The position numbers and the translations under genes were made by a program. Under the pieces are notes generated by a model. It ran no database searches. It worked only from the letters and a program-made list of their open reading frames with translations, and was not told the origin of the DNA. A stretch of 64,000 bases of DNA from Opitutus sp. (lineage in GTDB: Bacteria > Verrucomicrobiota > Verrucomicrobiia > Opitutales > Opitutaceae): the NCBI GenBank assembly GCA_024998815.1, contig JACEUQ010000001.1, positions 1,612,001 through 1,676,000 on the forward strand. The letters are read 5' to 3'. Below, one piece after another: positions 58,018 through 63,734 of this stretch (within the stretch, counting starts at the first letter, position 1; each line of letters starts with the position of its first letter).

Positions 58018-58257
58018 TTAATCCAAATCAGGCAAATCAGCCTTGCTCAAAATCAACGCTATAGAACGCCCTTGGCCAGGAATACGAGAAATGAAACCTT
58101 TCCGCTCAAGCGTAAGAATCATTTGGTGAATAGACGAGGAAGCCACTTTGAAATACGTGATGAAATCAGCCTCGGCTGGCGGGCAACAATGAGTTTTCGT
58201 GTAATAATAAATAAACGCAAGATACTGGCCCTGTGTTTTTGTGTAAACGACGCTCAC
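58018..58257 (-). CDS. cassette 4: LexA N-terminal-like winged-helix protein
   Basis: A 79-residue protein starting 13 bp from R'. It aligns with the LexA DNA-binding domain: QGQYLAFIYYYTKTHCCPPAEADFITYFKVASSSIHQMILTLERKGFISRIPGQGRSI matches the pattern of three helices and a wing. The LexA peptidase domain is absent, so it may be a stand-alone regulator that binds SOS-like boxes. This matters because integron integrases elsewhere are LexA-controlled (inference). Confidence 0.8.
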   Translation of the reverse strand: MSVVYTKTQGQYLAFIYYYTKTHCCPPAEADFITYFKVASSSIHQMILTLERKGFISRIPGQGRSIALILSKADLPDLD

Positions 58258-58269
58258 GGTTTTAATTTT

Positions 58270-58372
58270 GCCGAACGTTTAAGCTCAGCGATGAACGTGC
58301 TTGGCGCGGAGCGTGCTGCTCGGAGCACGATCCGTGACAAGCATGTTCATTCGCTGTAGCGCCTGGTTCGGC
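58270..58372 (-). other. attC-like site 5
   Basis: R'' at 58372-58366, R' at 58276-58270. Inner arms GATGAAC/GTTCATTC. Confidence 0.85.
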
Positions 58373-58382
58373 TCAGTACGGA

Positions 58383-58414
58383 TTGGGTTTCTGGCTCCAG
58401 AGACATTCATACGC
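58383..58414 (-). repeat. conserved pre-attC block (cassette 5)
   Basis: One-base variant (AGACATTC) of the block shared by five cassettes, located between the antitoxin stop and attC-like site 5. Confidence 0.75.
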
Positions 58415-58419
58415 TTTGA

Positions 58420-58647
58420 TTAGGCGGTATGCGTCTTCCTATTCCAAACCAAGCTAAGCTTTCGGCTATGCTCCGCGCAGTCCCTCAAATAAAGGTTTAT
58501 CAAATTCTGATACGGAATTCCGGTCTCAGTAGACATAGCTTTAAAATAATCAACGACATCATTCTCTAGTCGGATGGTGACGGCCTTCTTCTCCTTTTTG
58601 ATATAAGGATTACGAACTGCATTTGAGAAGTTATATTCAGCTTTCAT
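58420..58647 (-). CDS. brnA: cassette 5: BrnA-like antitoxin
   Basis: A 75-residue ribbon-helix-helix protein: KKAVTIRLENDVVDYFKAMSTETGIPYQNLINLYLRDCA. This BrnA/CopG-type region binds the operator and the toxin. It follows the toxin gene with a 4-bp overlap, in the order typical of brnTA. Confidence 0.88.
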   Translation of the reverse strand: MKAEYNFSNAVRNPYIKKEKKAVTIRLENDVVDYFKAMSTETGIPYQNLINLYLRDCAEHSRKLSLVWNRKTHTA

Positions 58648-58937
58648 AATTTATTTCTCCAATAAGGAATTTGTTCTTTGGTTCCGGCTTTCCGCGCAGA
58701 AATAATCCTAATCACTGATTTTTCCTCACGAAAACAATGAACAACAACGAGCGCTCGATTTTCAGCGCTAAGACCTAAAATTACAAAACGGTCCTCAACA
58801 ACAGAGTGTTCCGGATCTGGAATCACAAGCGCATACTCATCAAGGAAAACAGATTGTGCCTCATCAAACGTAATTTGATGCTTTGTCGCATTCGATGCGG
58901 CCTTCTTTGGATCCCACTGAAATTTAAGGTTCGGCAT
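58644..58937 (-). CDS. brnT: cassette 5: BrnT ribonuclease toxin
   Basis: A 97-residue toxin. FQWDPKKAASNATKHQITFDEAQSVFLDE and VHCFREEKSVIRIISARKAGTKE are the BrnT signature (RelE-like fold). The ATG is 50 bp from R', enough for a promoter within the cassette. Confidence 0.9.
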   Translation of the reverse strand: MPNLKFQWDPKKAASNATKHQITFDEAQSVFLDEYALVIPDPEHSVVEDRFVILGLSAENRALVVVHCFREEKSVIRIISARKAGTKEQIPYWRNKL

Positions 58938-58986
58938 ACCAGACGCAGCAACATGCCGTATTGCTCACGGAATTCAAGATTTTTTT

Positions 58987-59089
58987 GCCGAACGTTAAAG
59001 CTCAGCGACGAACGTGCTTGGCGCGGAGCGTGCTGCTCGGAGCACGATCCGTGACAAGCATGTTCATTCGCTGTAGCGCCTGGTTCGGC
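58987..59089 (-). other. attC-like site 6
   Basis: R'' at 59089-59083, R' at 58993-58987. Inner arms GACGAAC/GTTCATTC carry one uncompensated C/A mismatch, and R'-proximal text reads GTTAAAG. Confidence 0.82.
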
Positions 59090-59098
59090 TCAGTACTG

Positions 59099-59149
59099 CT
59101 TGGGTTTCTGGCTCCAGAGATATTCATACGCAATGGTTCGGCTCAGTGG
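59099..59149 (-). repeat. pre-attC block plus duplicated R''-like box (cassette 6)
   Basis: The shared block (59099-59131) is followed to the right by a second GTTCGGCTCAGT (59136-59147), the text that normally marks R''. The cassette 3' end therefore has two R''-like boxes about 50 bp apart. Confidence 0.75.
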
Positions 59150-59170
59150 TTTATATTTCAGAGTAGTGAT

Positions 59171-59389
59171 TCATTCACCAATTAAATCGGGATTATTGTT
59201 TCGGTTCTGGCGCTCGGAAATAATGTCCCAATGACCTTCCTGCGACAAATAAATATCACAAGCGTTCCGGCGAATAAACTCATCGACCGGCAAACCTTCT
59301 ACGAGAGGAATCTTCCATCGCTTGAGCTTCCCATTAACAAAACATTTCTCAATCCGATAATCTTTGTTTTTAATTTGTTTCTTCTTCAT
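59171..59389 (-). CDS. cassette 6: small unknown protein
   Basis: A 72-residue basic protein starting MKKKQIKNKDYRIEKCFVNGK. The sequence PLVEGLPVDEFIRRNACDIYLSQEGHWDII ends before a short polar tail. No family recognised. A 138-bp AT-rich leader between R' and its start includes the inverted repeat AAAACTA/TAGTTTT (59465-59485), which may hold a promoter. Confidence 0.6.
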   Translation of the reverse strand: MKKKQIKNKDYRIEKCFVNGKLKRWKIPLVEGLPVDEFIRRNACDIYLSQEGHWDIISERQNRNNNPDLIGE

Positions 59390-59526
59390 GTGTCGCAGGC
59401 ACGTGAAACTGGATTAGGTAAAATCTTTAGGGAGTAAAACGTAGGCTTCGTACGGGCATTCTAAAAACTAGTCGATTAGTTTTGATATTCGAATGCACCG
59501 TGTCGCGCACCAATGTCTTTAATTTT

Positions 59527-59629
59527 GCCGAACGTTTAAGCTCAGCGATGAACGTGCTTGGCGCGGAGCGTGCTGCTCGGAGCACGATCCGTGACAAGCA
59601 TGTTCATTCGCTGTAGCGCTTGGTTCGGC
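59527..59629 (-). other. attC-like site 7
   Basis: R'' at 59629-59623, R' at 59533-59527; arms GATGAAC/GTTCATTC. The yoeB stop is 11 bp from R''. Confidence 0.85.
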
Positions 59630-59639
59630 TCTGTGGTTT

Positions 59640-59897
59640 TCATTCATAATGGTAACGAACCTGAGCGATCTTAATGACATCACCTTCGACTCTATATACC
59701 AATCGGTGTTCATCTGTAATACGCCTAGACCAATATCCACTTAAAGCATGCTTCAAAGGTTCAGGCTTACCGATGCCTTCATATGGATTTCTGAAAATAT
59801 CCTTCAGCAAATCATTAATCTTCTTCAGTATTTTCTTATCGAACTGTTGCCAGTAAACGTAATCGTCCCACCCACGAGATGAAAACTGAATATTCAT
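59640..59897 (-). CDS. yoeB: cassette 7: YoeB-type ribosome-dependent RNase toxin
   Basis: An 85-residue RelE-superfamily toxin. WDDYVYWQQFDKKILKKINDLLKDIFRNPYEGIGKPEPLKH and RRITDEHRLVYRVEGD with terminal RYHYE match YoeB, including the conserved His/Tyr end. It cleaves mRNA in the ribosomal A site. It overlaps the antitoxin gene by 4 bp. Confidence 0.95.
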   Translation of the reverse strand: MNIQFSSRGWDDYVYWQQFDKKILKKINDLLKDIFRNPYEGIGKPEPLKHALSGYWSRRITDEHRLVYRVEGDVIKIAQVRYHYE

Positions 59898-60154
59898 TTC
59901 GTGAGATCATCGATCGACTTCGTAATACCACCACTACCTTTTAATTCCGAAATTGAATCAAGAAGGCGGCGAGCATTCGCAGGAGAACGAAGTAAATAGG
60001 CAGTCTCCTGAAGTGATTCGTAATCCTCAAGTGACATCATAACAACGGCTTGATCTCGATTACGAGTGATAATCACCGGGTCATGATCCACACAAACATG
60101 ATCCATTGTAGACGCGAGGCTTTCCCGTGCAGCGGTATAAGTAATTGCTTTCAT
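59894..60154 (-). CDS. yefM: cassette 7: YefM-type antitoxin
   Basis: An 86-residue Phd/YefM antitoxin: ITYTAARESLASTMDHVCVDHDPVIITRNRDQAVVMMSLEDYESL is the DNA-binding N-terminal domain. The C-terminus wraps the toxin. It starts 47 bp from R'. Confidence 0.95.
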   Translation of the reverse strand: MKAITYTAARESLASTMDHVCVDHDPVIITRNRDQAVVMMSLEDYESLQETAYLLRSPANARRLLDSISELKGSGGITKSIDDLTK

Positions 60155-60200
60155 ATGGACGTTAAACTGTCCATGCGGCAGCGGATGTCAAGTTTTCTTT

Positions 60201-60303
60201 GCCGAACGTTTAAGCTCAGCGATGAACTGCGTTGGCGCGGAGCGTGCTGCTCGGAGCACGATCCGTGACAATGCAGTTCATTCGCTGTAGCGCTTGGTTG
60301 GGC
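60201..60303 (-). other. attC-like site 8 with variant R'' (GCCCAAC)
   Basis: R'' is GCCCAAC (60303-60297), R' is GTTCGGC (60207-60201). GCCCAAC fits the canonical RYYYAAC exactly. The variant matches the TTGGGC at the 5' end of the same cassette. Confidence 0.88.
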
Positions 60304-60313
60304 TCAGTGGTTT

Positions 60314-60985
60314 TCATCCGAAAACGATAATATCAGTAATGGTGTGAGCAATCATTAACACCGTGATGTTGGGGTACAAAACATAAAAAATTGATGAGAA
60401 AACACCAACCGCAAACGTAGGAACCAAATTCTGAATTCCGCCTTCCCAATGAATAACAGAAAACAGAAAAGATGAAACAATCACGAAAAGAAAACTAGCG
60501 CTAAAGCCAAAACCAAAAAAACGACGAACAAATGACCTAAAAAAAAGCTCCTCTACAACTCCAGCCGTAAGTGAAAACCACAGTAAAACAAAAAATCCGG
60601 CCAAACCACCGCGCGGAATTAGTGAGCCATAATTAAACCCATTTGCTAAATAATTAACACTGAAAACCAACTTCGACCAAGCCTGAACACCCACATAAAC
60701 GTGATAAAACAGAAAGATGGCAGCAGAACAAAAAAGCAAATACTGAATCCACTGAGAGACTGAACACGGCAATGAAAATCCTAGATCCTTAAAATTACCA
60801 CCGCGCTTTGAAAAAACATACAAAGTCACCAAAGGAACCAATAACCAAGTAAATAAATCCACAGACCAATATAAAACCGGCGAATCCACCAGCAATGGAT
60901 TGTAAAAACCGTTCAATAAGAGCAAAGAAAATAAGGGTAGAAATAAGCCCAACCAGAAACCAAAATTAAATCGAAGGGTTTCCAT
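60314..60985 (-). CDS. cassette 8: CPBP-family intramembrane metalloprotease
   Basis: A 223-residue membrane protein with about six to seven hydrophobic helices. Motif 1 EELFFRSFVRR (the EExxxR of CPBP/CAAX proteases), motif 2 FSVIHWEGG (FxxxH) and motif 3 IAHTITD supply the metal ligands. Relatives process bacteriocins, confer self-immunity or join defence systems; the role here is unknown. The start (METLRFNFGF) is only 7 bp from R', so it needs an external promoter. AT-rich. Confidence 0.88.
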   Translation of the reverse strand: METLRFNFGFWLGLFLPLFSLLLLNGFYNPLLVDSPVLYWSVDLFTWLLVPLVTLYVFSKRGGNFKDLGFSLPCSVSQWIQYLLFCSAAIFLFYHVYVGVQAWSKLVFSVNYLANGFNYGSLIPRGGLAGFFVLLWFSLTAGVVEELFFRSFVRRFFGFGFSASFLFVIVSSFLFSVIHWEGGIQNLVPTFAVGVFSSIFYVLYPNITVLMIAHTITDIIVFG

Positions 60986-60991
60986 ATTTTT

Positions 60992-61094
60992 GCCCAACGT
61001 TTAAGCTCAGCGACGAACGTGCTTGGCGCGGAGCGTGCTGCTCGGAGCACGATCCGTGACAAGCACGTTCGTTCGCTGTAGCGCCTGGTTCGGC
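60992..61094 (-). other. attC-like site 9 with variant R' (GTTGGGC)
   Basis: R'' GCCGAAC (61094-61088), R' GTTGGGC (60998-60992). GTTGGGC fits canonical GTTRRRY. The six bases TTGGGC would belong to cassette 8. Arms GACGAACGTGCTTG/CAAGCACGTTCGTTC are fully paired. Confidence 0.88.
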
Positions 61095-61103
61095 TCTGTA
61101 CTG

Positions 61104-61136
61104 ATTGGATTTCTGGCTCCAGAGATATTCATACGC
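61104..61136 (-). repeat. conserved pre-attC block (cassette 9)
   Basis: Copy of the shared block, directly after the vapC stop codon at 61140-61142. Confidence 0.75.
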
Positions 61137-61139
61137 TAA

Positions 61140-61388
61140 TCACGACATCACTCGGCTCATCGGATAGTGCTGATCGATAAAAGTAAAATCGCGGTCATTC
61201 TCAAGTAAGCAAACGCCATGCTGAATAACCGTGGCGGCAATTAAACAATCTATCGAATTCCTGATAGTAATACCCTCTTTCCTCAAATTCCGATATATTG
61301 TCGCACCTAATTCAAAAGTAGATTGGTCTGATTCTAAATAAATCAGATTACCAAATTGCTGCTTGGTCATCACATACTGCTTTTCCTC
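61140..61388 (-). pseudogene. vapC: cassette 9: vapC toxin, 3' part (split by ISL3 element)
   Basis: C-terminal half of a PIN-domain toxin with active-site D in NSIDCLIAATVI and D in LLENDRDF. Removing the IS and one 8-bp duplication joins VLQGIREEK to QYVMTKQQFGN in frame, restoring a 132-residue VapC. Confidence 0.92.
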
Positions 61389-62701
61389 GGTTCTTCCCGT
61401 TTTGTTGTGGGTTCGGGCATAAAAGCAGCTAAAAAGTAAAGATGAGCATAAGCGCACATGAACATTACCGGCGGTTGCTGTTGCTGCCGGAACCGTGGGA
61501 AGTAACCAAAGTGGAGGAAGACATTCTCGGACTAAACGTGACGGTCTGGTTACGATGGCCAGACGGGGCCAAGGTGCCGTGCCCAGTGTGCGGTCAGTTG
61601 ATGCCTATTTACGACCGAATGAAGGAGCGGAGTTGGCGTCACCGTGATGTGATGCAATATCGACTCGAACTGCGGTGCGCGGTGCCCCGCTGCGATTGCG
61701 AGGAGCATGGTGTTAAAACGATGCACGTGCCGTGGGCCGAACCAGGCTCGCGGTTCACCTCGCTTTTTGAAAGCTTTGCCGTGGCCGTGATCGCCTCTAG
61801 CCGATCGCTAAGCCAAGCCGCCGAGTTGCTGGGACTTCATTGGGATAGTGTACAACGTATAATCGATCAGGCTGTTGAGCGAGGCTTGGCGCGGCGAAAC
61901 CTCGACGGCATCACCCGAGTTGGCTTAGACGAAAAGAGTTTTTTGCGCGGTCAAAGCTACGTTTCATTGATGACCGATCTCACCGGTCGGCGGGTACTGG
62001 ACGTGGTTCCAGGCCGGGATACAGGGAGTGGGTTAAAGCTTTGGGCATCATTATCAAAGGAGCAAATTGACGGGATTGAAGCCGTCGCGATGGACATGGG
62101 TGCATCCTTCATCGCCGCCACCCACCAGGCCGCGCCCAACGCTGACATCGTTCACGACCGCTTTCATGTTTCAAAGCCTATGAACGAGGCGGTCGATCAT
62201 ACCCGCCGGGATGAGGCCGCTGAACTCGCTGCCAAAGGCGATGACATCTTAAAACGCACTCGCTTTCTTTGGCTGCATGGCATCGTTCCTGATGACCGCA
62301 AAGAGCACTTCGAGGCGCTGCTGGAGTCCAATCTTCGTACGGCCAAGGCATGGGCTTATAAAGAGCAGCTGGTCGAGTTTTGGGGACAACCCAACGCCGA
62401 TGCGGGTAATACTTTCTTCCAGCTGTGGTATCGCTCGGTTATGAGTAGCCGCCTGCCCAGAGTCAAAAAAGTAGCAAAGTCACTAAAAGCCCATCTGGCC
62501 GGATTACTGACTTACTTTAAGCACCGTATTTCGAATGCACTCACCGAGGGTTTTAATTCAAAAATCCAAGCAATTAAAGCCGATGCTCGTGGCTTCCGTA
62601 AGTTCGAAAACTATCGCACCCGTATTCTTTTCTTTTGTGGTAAACTCGACCTCGAGCCTAATTTCCCCCCAGCCCTAACCCACAGTATTCCGTGAAGAAC
62701 C
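61389..62701 (+). mobile_element. ISL3-family insertion sequence in vapC (1313 bp)
   Basis: Imperfect inverted repeats start GGTTCTTC and end GAAGAACC, and TGTGGGTT matches within. It is flanked by the 8-bp direct repeat TTTTCCTC (61381-61388 and 62702-62709), the duplication length of ISL3 elements. Confidence 0.95.
61442..62695 (+). CDS. ISL3-family transposase
   Basis: A 417-residue transposase. The zinc finger is at the N-terminus (CPVCGQ, then CAVPRCDC). An HTH follows (SLSQAAELLGLHWDSVQRIID). Catalytic D is in VGLDEKSFLRG, D in DIVHDRFHVSKPMNEAVD, and E in SNALTEGFNSKIQAIK. Apparently intact. It reads opposite to the host cassette. Confidence 0.95.
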   Translation: MSISAHEHYRRLLLLPEPWEVTKVEEDILGLNVTVWLRWPDGAKVPCPVCGQLMPIYDRMKERSWRHRDVMQYRLELRCAVPRCDCEEHGVKTMHVPWAEPGSRFTSLFESFAVAVIASSRSLSQAAELLGLHWDSVQRIIDQAVERGLARRNLDGITRVGLDEKSFLRGQSYVSLMTDLTGRRVLDVVPGRDTGSGLKLWASLSKEQIDGIEAVAMDMGASFIAATHQAAPNADIVHDRFHVSKPMNEAVDHTRRDEAAELAAKGDDILKRTRFLWLHGIVPDDRKEHFEALLESNLRTAKAWAYKEQLVEFWGQPNADAGNTFFQLWYRSVMSSRLPRVKKVAKSLKAHLAGLLTYFKHRISNALTEGFNSKIQAIKADARGFRKFENYRTRILFFCGKLDLEPNFPPALTHSIP

Positions 62702-62859
62702 TTTTCCTCTCGAATACCTTGAAGCACCTCGGTCATAATAAAACCGCATAAACACAAATCAGCACGAGCCTGAATCAACTCAACCAATTTGTCGGTATGA
62801 GGAGTATTTCGATTACGAAGAAAATCTATCCAAACAGTCGAATCAACAAGGACCTTCAC
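62702..62859 (-). pseudogene. vapC: cassette 9: vapC toxin, 5' part
   Basis: N-terminal half MKVLVDSTVWIDFLRN... with D6 and E44 (TEVLQG) of the PIN active site, cut after EEK by the ISL3 insertion. Its ATG overlaps the vapB stop by 4 bp. Confidence 0.92.
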
Positions 62860-63059
62860 GCTACGCGCCCTTTCCGCATCGCATTCAAATCACCATCCCA
62901 GTTTACGGCGCCGCGAAGATTCAACAGTCCGAGCTGCGACTCATGACGCACTAACTGCGTAAGCGCATAATGAATAAGCTCTTTTTGAGTCTTCAGACCA
63001 GTCAATTTTAAGGCTTCACCAACCAACCGATCATCGAGAACTATGTTTGTTCGTTTCAT
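62856..63059 (-). CDS. vapB: cassette 9: VapB-type antitoxin
   Basis: A 67-residue protein MKRTNIVLDDRLVGEALKLTGLKTQKELIHYALTQLV, a ribbon-helix-helix-type VapB of the VapB-2TM (RHH) group, with a C-terminal toxin-binding tail (LRGAVNWDGDLNAMR). It remains intact although its toxin gene is interrupted. It lies 49 bp from R'. Confidence 0.92.
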   Translation of the reverse strand: MKRTNIVLDDRLVGEALKLTGLKTQKELIHYALTQLVRHESQLGLLNLRGAVNWDGDLNAMRKGRVA

Positions 63060-63107
63060 GGCATACACACGAAACCAAATCGGCGTGTGTAGGCAAGTTT
63101 TATTTTT

Positions 63108-63210
63108 GCCGAACGTTTAAGCTCAGCGATGAACTGCGTTGGCGCAGAGCGTGCTGCTCGGAGCACGATCTGTGACAATGCAGTTCATTCGCTGTAGCGC
63201 CTGGTTCGGC
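63108..63210 (-). other. attC-like site 10
   Basis: R'' at 63210-63204, R' at 63114-63108. Stem GCGCAGA/TCTGTGA is a compensated variant of GCGCGGA/TCCGTGA, and GAACTGCGTTG faces CAATGCAGTTC. Confidence 0.85.
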
Positions 63211-63220
63211 TGTATAGTTT

Positions 63221-63270
63221 TTCGGTTTCTGGGTCCAGAGGTATTCATGCGCTATAAAGGCTGGTTCGGC
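63221..63270 (-). repeat. pre-attC block plus R''-like box (cassette 10)
   Basis: Block variant (TTTCTGGGTCCAGAGGTATT) at 63221-63252, then a second GTTCGGC at 63264-63270 that falls inside the last codons of the lipoprotein gene (encoding VPNQPL). Confidence 0.7.
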
Positions 63271-63620
63271 ACAGTTTTCTTCTCCCAGAGCCGGGAATAT
63301 CTGAGCACCTGTCCACTGCTGGAAATCTCCATCTCCACAATCTCCCCATAACTATTACCGGGATAATCTGCGCACGCGCGGACGATCCAATTCTTCTCGG
63401 TCTTTTTCTTTGGATAGAGCGCGTCCGAGTCTTTATCGCTGAGAACGAAACTCCATCCAAGTCGGCCTTCCCTTGTTCGGATTTCGCTTTGCGCTGCGGC
63501 TCTTACTACGGGCCAGCTGGAATCTTGCTTGAGCGCCTTCCACTCCACGAGCGATTCAGATGTGCTGCATCCCCAGGTTAGCAACAAGACGAGTGCGAGG
63601 AGTGGAGCGTATGCGTGCAT
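63252..63620 (-). CDS. cassette 10: small lipoprotein
   Basis: A 122-residue protein. The signal peptide and lipobox LLALVLLLTWGCS predict lipidation at Cys18 and export. The mature part (LVEWKALKQDSSWPVVRAAAQSEIRTREGRLGW, then DSDALYPKKKTEKNWIVRACADYPGNSYGEI) matches no family I know. The start is 11 bp from R'. Its C-terminus is encoded by an R''-like box, suggesting the original end was altered by recombination. Confidence 0.75.
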   Translation of the reverse strand: MHAYAPLLALVLLLTWGCSTSESLVEWKALKQDSSWPVVRAAAQSEIRTREGRLGWSFVLSDKDSDALYPKKKTEKNWIVRACADYPGNSYGEIVEMEISSSGQVLRYSRLWEKKTVPNQPL

Positions 63621-63630
63621 GATTTCTTTT

Positions 63631-63733
63631 GCCGAACGTTTAAGCTCAGCGATGAACGTGCTTGGCGCGGAGCGTGCTGCTCGGAGCACGATCCGTGACA
63701 AGCATGTTCATTCGCTGTAGCGCCTGGTTCGGC
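63631..63733 (-). other. attC-like site 11
   Basis: R'' at 63733-63727, R' at 63637-63631; arms GATGAAC/GTTCATTC. Confidence 0.85.
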
Positions 63734-63734
63734 T

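Noticed and set aside
61140-61457. Independent 105-residue gene
   Set aside because: Its first residues are encoded by the ISL3 end; only the part to 61388 is vapC.
62611-62859. Independent 82-residue gene
   Set aside because: It is the vapC 5' half running into the ISL3 end; the rejoin with 61140-61388 is exact.
63252-63701. Long frames starting MSRIVLRAARSAP upstream of cassette genes
   Set aside because: This peptide is the translated attC-like site and recurs before unrelated genes. Internal ATGs a few bases after R' are better starts.
54377-63733. Repeats as a CRISPR array
   Set aside because: Units are 103 bp palindromes separated by 0.3-2 kb of coding DNA, with no short uniform spacers.
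54377-63733. Repeats as MITEs or REP elements
   Set aside because: All share one orientation relative to the gene, stop codons sit close to or abut one end, no target duplications are seen, and the variant boxes match per cassette rather than per site.
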